From Umezawaea tangerina (lineage in GTDB: Bacteria; Actinomycetota; Actinomycetes; Mycobacteriales; Pseudonocardiaceae): DNA of 64,000 bases. The position numbers and the translations under genes were made by a program. Each line of letters opens with the position of its first letter. Position 1 is the first letter of the stretch. The notes under the pieces were generated by a model. That model was not told the origin of the DNA, ran no database searches, and saw only the letters and a program-made list of their open reading frames with translations. This document shows, piece by piece, positions 1 through 8,683 of this stretch. The stretch covers positions 33,881 through 97,880 of the forward strand of contig NZ_PVTF01000026.1 in assembly GCF_003002815.1 (NCBI RefSeq), given 5' to 3'.

Positions 1-348
1 AACACCACGGACTCCGCGGTGCGGCTGACCCACATCCCGACCGGGATCGTGGTGTCCTGCCAGAACGAGCGCTCGCAGCTGCAGAACAAGGCGACCGCGA
101 TGGCCGTGCTGCAGGCGAAGCTGCTGGAGCGGCAGCGCCAGGAGGACAAGGACAAGATGGACGCGCTCAAGGACAGCGGGTCCAGCTGGGGCAACCAGAT
201 GCGCTCCTACGTCCTGCACCCGTACCAGATGGTCAAGGACCTCCGGACCGAGCACGAGGTCGGCAACCCCGGCGCGGTGCTCGACGGCGAGATCGACGAC
301 TTCCTCGAGGCGGGCATCCGGTGGCGCAAGCAGCAGCAAACGTCCTGA
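1..348 (+). CDS. prfB: Peptide chain release factor 2, C-terminal part (truncated by window edge)
   Basis: Release factor 2 recognises UGA and UAA stop codons in the ribosomal A site and triggers peptidyl-tRNA hydrolysis. The reading frame is open from base 1 and begins [15 protein letters not shown], the stretch that directly follows the catalytic GGQ motif in class I release factors; it continues with VSCQNERSQ and ends in the C-terminal helix. Only about the last 115 residues are inside the window, so GGQ and the SPF anticodon-like motif cannot be seen. RF2 rather than RF1 is inferred from the conserved actinobacterial order prfB-ftsE-ftsX-smpB that follows. Confidence 0.93.
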   Translation, partial: NTTDSAVRLTHIPTGIVVSCQNERSQLQNKATAMAVLQAKLLERQRQEDKDKMDALKDSGSSWGNQMRSYVLHPYQMVKDLRTEHEVGNPGAVLDGEIDDFLEAGIRWRKQQQTS

Positions 349-427
349 TCGGTGACGAGTCGTCACGCTCCGCACTTCGCCGGGCGAGACGAAGGCTTTA
401 CCCTGGCCACGGGTAGACTCCGCCCTC

Positions 428-1117
428 GTGATTCGCCTAGAACACGTTTCCAAGGTCTACAAGACCTCCACGCGTCCCGCACTCGACGACGTCTCGGTCG
501 AGATGGACAAGGGTGAGTTCGTGTTCCTCATCGGGCCCTCGGGGTCCGGCAAATCCACGTTCTTGCGCTTGTTGCTCCGTGAAGAGGTGCCCAGCAAGGG
601 GCGCGTCTACGTGTCCAACTTCGACGTCGCCAAGATGTCCCGGCGCAGGGTCCCCCGCCTGCGCCAGTCCATCGGCTGCGTGTTCCAGGACTTCCGACTC
701 CTCAGCAACAAGACCGTGGCGGAGAACGTCGCGTTCGCGCTCGAGGTCATCGGCAAGCCCAAGAACACCATCGTCAAGGTGGTCCCCGAGGTGCTCCAGC
801 TGGTCGGCCTCGAAGGCAAGGCGGACCGGCTGCCGCACGAGCTCTCCGGTGGTGAGCAGCAGCGCGTCGCGATCGCCCGCGCGTTCGTGAACCGCCCGCT
901 GGTCCTCATCGCCGACGAGCCGACCGGAAACCTGGACCCCGACACGAGCCAGGACATCATGCTGCTGCTGGAGCGGATCAACCGCACCGGCACCACAGTC
1001 GTGATGGCAACGCACGACCACGGCATCGTCGACTCCATGCGGCGCCGTGTCGTCGAGCTCGACAACGGCAGGGTCGTCCGCGACGACGCGCGAGGCGTCT
1101 ACGGCGTAGGCCGGTAG
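428..1117 (+). CDS. ftsE: Cell division ATP-binding protein FtsE
   Basis: FtsE is the ABC-type ATPase of the FtsEX complex, which with membrane partner FtsX couples ATP hydrolysis to activation of peptidoglycan hydrolases at the septum. The 229-residue product has Walker [10 protein letters not shown] at residues 36-44, the ABC signature LSGGEQQRV near residue 139 and Walker [10 protein letters not shown] near residue 160 followed by the D-loop, a normal FtsE length. The start is a GTG. ftsX follows after 45 bases, so the two are probably co-transcribed. Nothing unusual is seen. Confidence 0.96.
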   Translation: MIRLEHVSKVYKTSTRPALDDVSVEMDKGEFVFLIGPSGSGKSTFLRLLLREEVPSKGRVYVSNFDVAKMSRRRVPRLRQSIGCVFQDFRLLSNKTVAENVAFALEVIGKPKNTIVKVVPEVLQLVGLEGKADRLPHELSGGEQQRVAIARAFVNRPLVLIADEPTGNLDPDTSQDIMLLLERINRTGTTVVMATHDHGIVDSMRRRVVELDNGRVVRDDARGVYGVGR

Positions 1118-1162
1118 TTACCTCCGCACACCTTCCCCCGACCCCAAGGAACGCCACCCCCG

Positions 1163-2065
1163 ATGCGTACCAGCTTCGTGTTCAGCGAGGTCGTCACCGG
1201 CCTGCGCCGGAACGTCACGATGACCATCGCGATGATCCTCACGACCGCTATCTCGCTCGGCCTGCTCGGTGGTGGTTTGCTCGTCGTCCGCATGGTCGAC
1301 AAGATGCAGGCCAACTACCAGGGCAAGCTCGAAGTAGCGGTCCTGCTCACCAACGACGTGAGCGCCAACGACCAGGACTGCTCCAGTCAGCCCTGCTCCG
1401 GTCTGCGCACCTCGCTGGAGACGACCTCCGGCGTCGAGACGGTCGTCTTCGAGAACCGCGACAAGGGCTTCGAGCGCTTCAAGCGGATCTTCGAGGCCCA
1501 GCCGGAGCTCGTGAAGCTCGCCCGACCCGAGGCCATCCCGGCCACGTTCCGGGTCAAGCTCGAGGACCCGGAGCGCGCGGACGTGATCGTGCGCGAGTTC
1601 TCCGGCAAGGCGGGCGTGAAGAGCGTCGACGACCAGGGCAAGTTCCTGGACCGGTTGTTCAACGTGCTGAACGGGGTCCGGGACGGCGCGCTGTTCCTGG
1701 CGCTCCTGCAGGCACTCGCCGCCCTCCTGCTGATCTCCAACACGATCCAGGTCTCCGCCTACACGCGGAGGACGGAGGTCGGCATCATGCGCCTGGTGGG
1801 CGCGACGCGGTGGTACACGCAGCTCCCGTTCCTCATCGAGGCGGTGGTCGCGGGCATCATCGGCGCCATCGTCTCGGTCGTGGGCCTGATCCTGTTCAAG
1901 GCCTTCATCCTGGACCGGGTGCTGGGCGACCTGTTCTCCTCCGGCATCCTGCCGACGCTGAGCCAGCTCGACGTGCTGCTGATCGCCCCGATCCTGTTCG
2001 GCGTCTCCGTGCTGATCTCGGCGCTGACCGGCTACGTCACCCTGCGCCTCTACGTCCGGCTTTAA
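1163..2065 (+). CDS. ftsX: Cell division protein FtsX (permease-like)
   Basis: FtsX is the membrane half of FtsEX. It transmits FtsE's ATPase cycle to extracytoplasmic peptidoglycan hydrolases. The 300-residue protein shows the family layout: a first membrane segment around residues 20-42, an external domain of roughly 120 residues (including a Cys pair in NDQDCSSQPCSG), and three hydrophobic segments in the last 130 residues with the conserved RRTEVGIMRLVGA stretch after the second. It lies 45 bases after ftsE and 29 bases before smpB. The ATG start is unambiguous. Confidence 0.95.
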   Translation: MRTSFVFSEVVTGLRRNVTMTIAMILTTAISLGLLGGGLLVVRMVDKMQANYQGKLEVAVLLTNDVSANDQDCSSQPCSGLRTSLETTSGVETVVFENRDKGFERFKRIFEAQPELVKLARPEAIPATFRVKLEDPERADVIVREFSGKAGVKSVDDQGKFLDRLFNVLNGVRDGALFLALLQALAALLLISNTIQVSAYTRRTEVGIMRLVGATRWYTQLPFLIEAVVAGIIGAIVSVVGLILFKAFILDRVLGDLFSSGILPTLSQLDVLLIAPILFGVSVLISALTGYVTLRLYVRL

Positions 2066-2094
2066 CCGCTGGCCCGGTCACGTAAAGTCGCATC

Positions 2095-2580
2095 ATGGTC
2101 AAGGAACGCGGCAGGAAGGTGATCGCGTCGAACCGCAAGGCTCGACACGACTACACCATCCTCGACGTCTTCGAAGCGGGTGTCGTGCTCGTGGGCACCG
2201 AGGTGAAGAGTCTCCGCCTGGGCCGGGCGTCCCTTGTGGACGCCTTCGCCCAGGTCGACGACGGCGAGATCTGGTTGCACGCGCTGCACATCCCCGAGTA
2301 CGTGGCGGGGACGTGGACCAACCACGAGGTGCGCAGGCGGCGGAAGCTGCTGCTGCACAAGAGCGAGATCGAACGGCTGATCGGCAAGACCAAGGAGAGC
2401 GGTCTGAGCCTGATCCCGCTGTCGATGTACTTCAGCGACGGGTACGTGAAGCTGGAGCTGGCGCTGGCGAAGGGCAAGAAGTCCTACGACAAGCGCCAGG
2501 ACATCGCCAAGCGGGACGCCGACCGCGACATCCAGAAGGCGTACGGCCGTGCGCTGAAGGGCCGCGGGGGCCGGTACTGA
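2095..2580 (+). CDS. smpB: SsrA-binding protein SmpB
   Basis: SmpB binds the tRNA-like domain of tmRNA and delivers it to stalled ribosomes for trans-translation. The 161-residue sequence begins with the usual short N-terminal extension ([12 protein letters not shown]) and contains [13 protein letters not shown], the OB-fold core, and the basic C-terminal tail [12 protein letters not shown] that folds in the decoding centre. Its RNA partner, ssrA, is in the same window about 3 kb downstream. Its stop codon overlaps the probable CTG start of the amidohydrolase, suggesting translational coupling. Confidence 0.97.
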   Translation: MVKERGRKVIASNRKARHDYTILDVFEAGVVLVGTEVKSLRLGRASLVDAFAQVDDGEIWLHALHIPEYVAGTWTNHEVRRRRKLLLHKSEIERLIGKTKESGLSLIPLSMYFSDGYVKLELALAKGKKSYDKRQDIAKRDADRDIQKAYGRALKGRGGRY

Positions 2581-3485
2581 ACGGACCCGAGAACGACGCG
2601 GAGGTCCCGGGCTGGGTCACCGGCCTGGGACTTCCCGGTCTCGTGGACCTGCACGTGCACTTCATGCCCGAACGCGTGCTCGCGAAGGTGTGGGCGTTCT
2701 TCGACCGCGCGGGCGAGCACTACGGCGTGCCGTGGCCGATCCACTACCGGCTCGGCGAGCCGGAGCGCCTCGACCGGCTGCGGGCGCTGGGCGTGGTCGG
2801 GTTCGCCCCGCTGGTGTACCCGCACAAGCCGGACATGGCGGAATGGCTCACCGAGTGGGCGCTCGACTTCGGGCAGCGCACGCCGGGTGCCGTGCCGACC
2901 GCGACGCTGTACCCCGAACCCGGTGTGGAGACCTACCTCGGCAAGGCGCTCGACGCCGGTGCCCGGTGCGTGAAGGCGCACGTCCAGGTCGGCGCCTACG
3001 AGCCGGCCGACCCGCTGCTGGACGGCGCGTGGGGGCTGCTGGCCGAGGCCGGTGTGCCCGCCGTGGTGCACTGCGGGCACGGCCCCGTGCCCGGCGCGCA
3101 CACGGGGCTCGACCGGTACGAGGCGGTGCTCCGCAGGCACCCGCGGCTCACGGCGGTGATCGCGCACGCGGGGATGCCCGACTACGGCGACGCGCTCGAC
3201 CTGGTCGCCCGCTACCCGCGCGTGCACCTGGACACCACGATGGTCGGGGTGCCGTTCAGCGAGCGGAACCAGCCGCTCCCGGCGGACTGGGCGGCGCGGA
3301 TCGCCGACGTACCGGACCGGATCGTGCTCGGCACGGACTTCCCCAACATCCCGTACGCCTACTCCGAGCAGCTGCGCGCCATCGCGGGCTGGGCGGGGTC
3401 GGACGACCGGCTCGGTACCCCGTTCCTGCGCGCCGTGCTGCACGACAACCCGGCGCGGCTCCTGGGCTACCCGATGTCGAGGTAG
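2577..3485 (+). CDS. Amidohydrolase 2 family metal-dependent hydrolase
   Basis: A TIM-barrel metal-dependent hydrolase of the amidohydrolase-2 (ACMSD-like) group. The metal-binding DLHVHF motif stands near the N terminus, VVHCGHGPV supplies a mid-barrel His, [11 protein letters not shown] another, and [10 protein letters not shown] the C-terminal Asp. The substrate cannot be told from sequence. No ATG, GTG or TTG exists in frame between the smpB 3' end and the HxH motif; the only suitable codon is a CTG that overlaps the smpB stop as CTGA, preceded by a G-rich stretch, so a coupled CTG start is inferred. The 3' end overlaps the convergent response regulator by 19 bases. Confidence 0.83.
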   Translation: MNGPENDAEVPGWVTGLGLPGLVDLHVHFMPERVLAKVWAFFDRAGEHYGVPWPIHYRLGEPERLDRLRALGVVGFAPLVYPHKPDMAEWLTEWALDFGQRTPGAVPTATLYPEPGVETYLGKALDAGARCVKAHVQVGAYEPADPLLDGAWGLLAEAGVPAVVHCGHGPVPGAHTGLDRYEAVLRRHPRLTAVIAHAGMPDYGDALDLVARYPRVHLDTTMVGVPFSERNQPLPADWAARIADVPDRIVLGTDFPNIPYAYSEQLRAIAGWAGSDDRLGTPFLRAVLHDNPARLLGYPMSR

Positions 3486-4111
3486 GCGAGCACCGCGCGG
3501 ACCCTTCGGTGCTCCGAAGTGCTGGGCTCCAGCCCGAGCTTCGCGAAGATGTTGCCGACGTGCTTCTCGACCGCGCCGTCGGACACCACGAGCGAGGCGG
3601 CGATGGCCGCGTTCGACAGGCCCTCCGCCATCAGGCCGAGCACCTCGCGCTCGCGGGCGGTCAGCGAGTCGACCGGGTTGCGCTTGCTGCGCGCCATCAG
3701 CTGGGTGATGACCTCGTGGTCGATGCTCGTGCCGCCGTCGGCGACCCGGCGGACCGCCGAGACGAACTCGGCGACGTCGGCCACCCGCTCCTTGAGCAGG
3801 TAGCCGACGCCGCTCGCGCCACCGGCCAGCAGTTCGACCGCGTAGCGCTCCTCCACGTACTGCGACAGCACCAGGACCGGCAGGTTCGGGATGCGCTTGC
3901 GGGCCTCGATGGCCGCGCGCAGACCCTCGTCGGTGAACGTCGGGGGCATCCGCACGTCCACCAGCGCCAGGTCCGGCCGGTGCTCCTCGATGGCCGCGAG
4001 CAGCGCCACCCCGTCGTCGACGGCGGCGACCGTCTCGATGCCCTCGTCGGCCAGCAGGCGCTGGACCCCCACCCGCAGGAGGACCGAGTCCTCCGCGATC
4101 ACCACGCGCAC
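3467..4111 (-). CDS. NarL/FixJ-family response regulator
   Basis: Cytoplasmic transcription factor of a two-component pair. Residues 1-120 form a receiver domain with the acidic pocket E7-D8 and phospho-acceptor D52 (LVDVRMPP); residues about 148-200 form a LuxR-type helix-turn-helix with SLTAREREVLGLMAEG and the recognition helix AVEKHVGNIFAKLGL. Total length of 214 residues is standard. Its GTG start overlaps the end of the upstream histidine kinase gene by 13 bases, so both are made from one transcript and are almost surely cognate. The regulon is unknown. Confidence 0.92.
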   Translation of the reverse strand: MRVVIAEDSVLLRVGVQRLLADEGIETVAAVDDGVALLAAIEEHRPDLALVDVRMPPTFTDEGLRAAIEARKRIPNLPVLVLSQYVEERYAVELLAGGASGVGYLLKERVADVAEFVSAVRRVADGGTSIDHEVITQLMARSKRNPVDSLTAREREVLGLMAEGLSNAAIAASLVVSDGAVEKHVGNIFAKLGLEPSTSEHRRVRAVLAYLDIG

Positions 4112-5349
4112 GGCAGCTCCGTCCGGATCACTGTCGGCCCACCGACGGGGCTGACCACCACGACCACACCGTCAATGGTCGCAGCCCGGTCCGCGAGGCC
4201 CGCGAGGCCTCCACCCTTGCGCACCTCGGCGCCGCCCTTGCCGTCGTCGGTGACCTCCACGACCACCGAGTGGTCGGTGCGGAACACCTTCACCCCGGCG
4301 CGGGTCGCCCCCGCGTGCTTGGCGATGTTCGTCAGCGTCTCGGCCACGGTGAAGTAGGCGGCGCTCTCCACGGCCGTCGGCGGCCGCGGCTCCACGTCCA
4401 CGCTCAGGTCGACCGGGATCGGGCACTTCGAGATCAGCGACGACAGCGCCGGGTCGAGCCCGCGGTCGCCCAGCACCGACGGGTAGATGCCGCGGGCCAG
4501 GTCGCGCAGCTCGGAGATGGCCAGCTTCGCGTCGACGTGCGCCTCGGCGATCAGCTCGCGGGCGGCGTCCGGGTCGGAGTCCATCTTCGTCTTCGCGCGG
4601 CCCAGCGTCATCGCCACCGAGACCAGCCGCTGCTGCGCGCCGTCGTGCAGGTCCCGTTCGATCCGCCGCCGCTCAGCCTCGGCCGAGTCCACGCCGCGCG
4701 CCCGGCTCGCCTGGAGCCGCTTCGTCTCGGCGGACAGCAGGGCCGTGCGGGACGGGCCGAGGACGGTGCGGGCCAGCGACGCGTGCATCCTGCCGAGACC
4801 GCGGACCATCGGCACCGTGAGCAGGCCGAGCAGCAGGCCGACCACCGTCACCGGGACGGCGTGGGCGAACGAGTCGATGGCCCACTCGTTCCCACCGGGC
4901 AGCTCGATGACCAGGTAGCCGTTCGCCCACTGGTAGACCAGCGGGTACGCGATCAGGGTCAGCGCCACCGGCCAGAACGTGACCACCAGGACGAACTCGA
5001 CGATGCTCAGCGGGAACATCAGCATCCAGTAGCCGAGGTCGCGCCACCCGGCCGGATCGGTGATCACGGCCTTCGTCCTGGCCAGCAGCCCGCCCTCCGG
5101 CAGCGGCCGGTAGGGCGACGCCACGTAGCTGTCCAGCATCGTGTGCACCCACCTGCGCTCCAACGTGGACGCGCCGCGGGCCACCAGCAGCGTCGCGGCC
5201 AGCAGCGGGACCCCCACCCAGATGACCGCCAACCCGACGCTGGTCGCGAACATCGACACGAGCACCACGAACCACAGGGTGCTGATGAAGAAGTTGACCA
5301 GCAGGAAAGCGCTGGCCTTGGCGATCTTCGGAAGTGGTCGCGTCGTCAT
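4099..5349 (-). CDS. Sensor histidine kinase (HisKA_3 type) with N-terminal membrane sensor domain
   Basis: Membrane histidine kinase partner of the overlapping NarL-type regulator. The first ~190 residues are hydrophobic, with about four to five membrane segments in the pattern of the actinobacterial 'putative sensor' domain. The dimerisation/phospho-acceptor motif RRIERDLHDGAQQRL has its His near residue 235, and the HATPase_c domain shows the N-box LTNIAKHAGA and the G-box DDGKGG. Length 416 aa. This layout resembles LiaS/DesK-like envelope-stress kinases, but the signal is not known. The ATG start is preceded by an intergenic region shared with the ssrA promoter side. Confidence 0.91.
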   Translation of the reverse strand: MTTRPLPKIAKASAFLLVNFFISTLWFVVLVSMFATSVGLAVIWVGVPLLAATLLVARGASTLERRWVHTMLDSYVASPYRPLPEGGLLARTKAVITDPAGWRDLGYWMLMFPLSIVEFVLVVTFWPVALTLIAYPLVYQWANGYLVIELPGGNEWAIDSFAHAVPVTVVGLLLGLLTVPMVRGLGRMHASLARTVLGPSRTALLSAETKRLQASRARGVDSAEAERRRIERDLHDGAQQRLVSVAMTLGRAKTKMDSDPDAARELIAEAHVDAKLAISELRDLARGIYPSVLGDRGLDPALSSLISKCPIPVDLSVDVEPRPPTAVESAAYFTVAETLTNIAKHAGATRAGVKVFRTDHSVVVEVTDDGKGGAEVRKGGGLAGLADRAATIDGVVVVVSPVGGPTVIRTELPCAW

Positions 5350-5521
5350 GTCCCCGCCTAGTCCGCTCGGTGTGCCAGACCAGCATCACCGGATCGTGGC
5401 CGGACGACCATCAGGTCAGCCAGCGTGCCTGGGGTGGGGCCAGCCCTACCAAAGCCTATTGGGATGAACCGGTGCGGCGGGGGCGTTATGCTGTACGAGG
5501 CAAGACCCAGCAACACCTGAC

Positions 5522-5895
5522 GGGGGTGAACGGTTTCGACTTTGTTCGTTGATTCAGGGGAAGCGTGCCGGTGCAGGCGAGAGACCACCGCAAGCGTCAT
5601 CGCAAACCTATAAGCGCCAAGTCTAACGACCAGCGCGCGTTCGCCCTCGCCGCCTGAGGCTAGGGAAGACGCTGTCGGCCCGGAAGCGCCTCCGTTCCGG
5701 ATCCCGGCATCAGCAAGGAGGCTCACCTCCGGTTCCGGGCACGGGAACCGGTTGGGAATCCCACAGTGTCTGGGCCTGTCAGACCGAACTTGTCGACGTG
5801 ATCGGTCGGGCCGAGTAGAGACGTAGTCGACTGCGCACGGAGAAGCCCTGATGAGCCGGCAGAGGACCCGGGTTCGATTCCCGGCACCTCCACCA
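5522..5895 (+). ncRNA. ssrA: Transfer-messenger RNA (tmRNA)
   Basis: The 5' end GGGGGTGAACGGTTTCGAC is the diagnostic tmRNA start, and the 3' end carries a T-arm (GGGTTCGATTCCC) and an acceptor strand CACCTCC that pairs with the 5' GGGGGTG, followed by an encoded ACCA. The messenger part at 5616-5657 reads A-K-S-N-D-Q-R-A-F-A-L-A-A and stop, the degradation tag that ends in the expected ALAA. Length is 374 nt. It acts with SmpB, encoded upstream, to rescue stalled ribosomes and tag their products for proteolysis. Confidence 0.97.
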
Positions 5896-5903
5896 GATGG
5901 CCG

Positions 5904-5936
5904 GAGCCCCGCCCACGGAAGTCGTGGGCGGGGCTC
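5904..5936 (+). terminator. Hairpin terminator after ssrA
   Basis: A perfect 13-bp GC-rich stem (GAGCCCCGCCCAC pairing with GTGGGCGGGGCTC) with a 7-nt loop starts eight bases after the tmRNA CCA and is followed by a short T/C-rich tract. It lies between ssrA and the convergent MFS gene, so it can serve both. Confidence 0.82.
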
Positions 5937-5951
5937 TTCCTCATCCGGGGC

Positions 5952-7202
5952 CTAGTGCGGGGCGACCTCGACCGCGGCTTCCGGGATGGTGTCGGTGTCC
6001 TTGGTGATGCCCTTGTCGCCCCTGGTCAGGACGGTGAACGCCAGGGTGGCGGCGACGGTGAGGCCGAACATGACGGTCGCCATCGGGATGACGCTGGAGG
6101 TGCCCGCGGCGCCGACGACCGGCGCGACCAGGCCGCCCGCGAGGAACTGGAGCACGCCGAGCAGGGCCGAGGCGCTGCCCGCCGACTCCGGGTGGCGGTT
6201 CATGGCCAGCGTGGCGGCGTTGGGGAGCAGGACGCCGACGCTGGTGGTGAGCAGGAACAGCGGCGGCAGGAACGCGAGCAGGTTGCCGCCCAGCAGGCCC
6301 GCCGTGAGCAGGCCGAGGCCGCCCGCGGTGGCCATGACCAGGCCCGCGGTCAGCAGGACCCTGGGGGTGATGCGACCGGTCAGCCAGGTGTTGAGGGAAC
6401 CCGCGAGCAGGATGCCGAACGAGTTGAGGCCGAACACCAGGCTGAACTGCTGGGGCGTGAGGCCGAAGACGTTCTGCAGCACGAACGAGGCGCCGGAGAC
6501 GTAGGCGAACAGGGAGCCCAGGGCGAAGGACGCCGCGAGGGCGTAGCCGACGAAGAAGCGGTCGGAGAGCAGGCCGCCGAAGGTGCGGAGGGTGCCCTTC
6601 AGGTTGGCGGGAGCCCGTTTCTCCTCGGGGTGGGTCTCGGGCAGGGCCATGGCGAGGACGACCAGCAGGACGGTGCCGATCAGGGCCAGCACCAGGAACG
6701 TGCCGCGCCAGGACGTGAGCCGCAGGACCTGGCCGCCCAGCACCGGCGCGATGACCGGGCCCAGGCCGTTGACCAGCATGAGCATGCTCATGAACTTGGC
6801 CATCGCCATGCCGGAGAACATGTCCCGCGCCACCGCCGTGGCGACGACGAAGCCCGCGGCCACGCCGAACGCCTGGGCGAGGCGGATGCCGGCCAGTGCG
6901 AGGGCGGTGGGGGCGATGGCGGCCATCAGGGAGAACAGCACGTAGGCGCTCAGGCCGATGAGCAGCGGCTTGCGCCTGCCCACCGCGTCGGAGATCGGGC
7001 CCACCACCAGCTGGCCGAGGGCCAGTCCGATGATGAACGTGGTGAGCGACAGCTGGATCTGCGGCGCTGTCGTGCCGAGCTCCCGCGCCATCGAGGGGAA
7101 TGCGGGGAGGTACATGTCGACCGAGAGCGGGCCCAGGGTGCAGAGGGCGCCCAGCAAGCCGACGAGCTTCAGCCTGCTCGGTCCGAGGGTGGCCGTGGTC
7201 AT
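5952..7202 (-). CDS. Bcr/CflA-family multidrug efflux MFS transporter
   Basis: Twelve-helix drug:proton antiporter of the Bcr/CflA branch of the major facilitator superfamily. Recognisable features are DMYLPAFPSMARELG after the first helix, GQLVVGPISDAVGRRKPLL (motif A between helices 2 and 3), ATAVARDM in the region of helix 5, and a central cytoplasmic loop rich in charged residues (ETHPEEKRAPAN). Length 416 aa is typical. The gene stands alone, convergent with ssrA, ending 15 bases from the shared hairpin. The substrate cannot be deduced. An ATG start with GGAG-like purines upstream is used. Confidence 0.9.
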   Translation of the reverse strand: MTTATLGPSRLKLVGLLGALCTLGPLSVDMYLPAFPSMARELGTTAPQIQLSLTTFIIGLALGQLVVGPISDAVGRRKPLLIGLSAYVLFSLMAAIAPTALALAGIRLAQAFGVAAGFVVATAVARDMFSGMAMAKFMSMLMLVNGLGPVIAPVLGGQVLRLTSWRGTFLVLALIGTVLLVVLAMALPETHPEEKRAPANLKGTLRTFGGLLSDRFFVGYALAASFALGSLFAYVSGASFVLQNVFGLTPQQFSLVFGLNSFGILLAGSLNTWLTGRITPRVLLTAGLVMATAGGLGLLTAGLLGGNLLAFLPPLFLLTTSVGVLLPNAATLAMNRHPESAGSASALLGVLQFLAGGLVAPVVGAAGTSSVIPMATVMFGLTVAATLAFTVLTRGDKGITKDTDTIPEAAVEVAPH

Positions 7203-7297
7203 GGTGGAGTGGCTCTCCTGTTCGTGAACCGGGGGTTTCGCGTCGGGAGAGACCCGTGCGGTGCCGCTGGTGGGATCAACGCCACCGCACGGGGTGT

Positions 7298-8458
7298 TTA
7301 GTCCTCCAGCAGCAGGGCTCGTGCGGCCCGCAGCTCACGCGGCATGTTCCAGCCGAGGACGCCGACGAGCGCGCCCTCGTGGTGGTAGTGCGCGACGAGC
7401 TTGCGGTCCGCCGGGTCGCCCTGCGCCACGGTCATCTTCGCGTCGGGCGGGAACATCCCGTACGCCTGGATGCGCGCGTCGAACTGGTCGGTCCAGAAGT
7501 ACGGGACCGGGGTGAACGGCTTCGGCTCGCCGAGGATGTTCTTGGCCACGGCCATCGCCTGCTCGGTGGCGTTCATCCGGTGCTCGACCCGCATCCGGAC
7601 GCCGAACCTGCGGTGGTGCCAGCGGGCGACGTCGCCCGCCGCGTACACGCCGGGCACGGCCTCGCACATGTCGTCGCACAGCACGCCGTCGTCCAGCGGG
7701 ATGCCGCTGCCCACCAGCCAGTCGGTGGCCGGGACGGACCCGATGGCCACCAGCACGACGTCCGCGGCCAGCACCGAGCCGTCGGCCAGCTCCACGCCGG
7801 TGACCGCGCCCTCGCCCAGCAGCCGGGCCACGCCGACCCCGGTGCGGACGTCGACGCCGTTGTCGCGGTGCAGGTCGCCGATCCAGCCGCCCAGCTCGTC
7901 GCCGAACTGGCGGGACATCGGGACCGGCGCCATGTCCACCAGCGCCACGTCCTTGCCGAGCGTGCGCGCGGCCGCGGCGGCCTCGGAGCCCAGGAAGCCC
8001 GCGCCCACGACGACCACCGACGTCGCCCGCGCCAGACCGGCCTGCAACGCGAGCGCGTCGTCGAGCGTGCGCATGACGTGCACGCCCGCCAGCTCGTGCC
8101 CGGCGCGCAGCTCGGCCGGGCGGACACCGGTCGCGATGACCAGTCGGTCGTAGGGCACCCGGTCGCCGGTGGACAGCGCCACCGTGCGCGCGCCCGTGTC
8201 GACGCCGGTGGCGGCCACGCCGAGGCGCAGCCCGATCTCCAGCCGCTGGTAGGTGGCGTCGTCGCGGAACGACGTCCGCTCCGGCTCCCACGTGCCCAGC
8301 AGCACCTGCTTGGACAGCGGCGGCCGGTCGTAGGGCAGGTGCAGCTCGTCGCCGATCAGCGTCACGAGACCGTCGAAGCCCTCGCGGCGCAGCGTCTCCG
8401 CGGTGGTGAGCCCCGCCGCCGAGGCCCCCACCACGACGACCCGGTTGATGTCCGACAT
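7298..8458 (-). CDS. NAD(P)H-dependent ferredoxin reductase (P450 electron-transfer chain)
   Basis: FAD-dependent pyridine nucleotide-disulphide oxidoreductase of the ferredoxin/rubredoxin reductase type. It has an N-terminal FAD-binding Rossmann motif VVVGASAAGLTTAE, the second NAD-binding fold VVVGAGFLGSEAAA near residue 150, and the C-terminal FAD motif GVYAAGDVARW. The start was set at the ATG overlapping the ferredoxin stop (TGATG), giving 386 residues; longer open frame upstream merely runs through the ferredoxin gene. It would pass electrons from NAD(P)H to the adjacent ferredoxin and then the P450, making the operon self-sufficient. Confidence 0.91.
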   Translation of the reverse strand: MSDINRVVVVGASAAGLTTAETLRREGFDGLVTLIGDELHLPYDRPPLSKQVLLGTWEPERTSFRDDATYQRLEIGLRLGVAATGVDTGARTVALSTGDRVPYDRLVIATGVRPAELRAGHELAGVHVMRTLDDALALQAGLARATSVVVVGAGFLGSEAAAAARTLGKDVALVDMAPVPMSRQFGDELGGWIGDLHRDNGVDVRTGVGVARLLGEGAVTGVELADGSVLAADVVLVAIGSVPATDWLVGSGIPLDDGVLCDDMCEAVPGVYAAGDVARWHHRRFGVRMRVEHRMNATEQAMAVAKNILGEPKPFTPVPYFWTDQFDARIQAYGMFPPDAKMTVAQGDPADRKLVAHYHHEGALVGVLGWNMPRELRAARALLLED

Positions 8459-8652
8459 CACTCGGCCAGGTGGATCACGAGGGCGGGGCAGAGCAGGGCG
8501 GCCTCGCGCGTCGCCTCGTGGAGGTGTTCGCCGGGCTCCTTGTCGAGCAGCACCACGATCCCGTCCTCGTCGCGCTGGTCGAAGACGTCCGGTGCGGCGA
8601 GGACGCATTGGCCCGCGCCCACGCAGCCGTCCTCGTCGATGCTCACGCGCAT
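8458..8652 (-). CDS. Ferredoxin, [3Fe-4S]-type, P450 partner
   Basis: Small acidic ferredoxin of 64 residues. Cys ligands are seen in the order C10, C16 (CVGAGQC) and a C-terminal LLCPALVI Cys. The second position of the classical four-Cys motif is not Cys (C-V-G-A-G-Q-C), as in the [3Fe-4S] ferredoxins that serve actinomycete P450s. It is sandwiched between the P450 and the reductase gene, with a one-base overlap to the reductase, so its role as electron shuttle between them is well supported by context. Confidence 0.92.
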   Translation of the reverse strand: MRVSIDEDGCVGAGQCVLAAPDVFDQRDEDGIVVLLDKEPGEHLHEATREAALLCPALVIHLAE

Positions 8653-8683
8653 GGGGGTGTTCTCCTTGTGGGTGTTGGGTGGG

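Noticed and set aside
5459..5492. Promoter of ssrA (TTGGGA / TATGCT)
   Set aside because: A TATGCT -10-like hexamer is present at 5487-5492, but the distance to TTGGGA is 22 bases, too long for a standard sigma-70 promoter; not listed as a feature.
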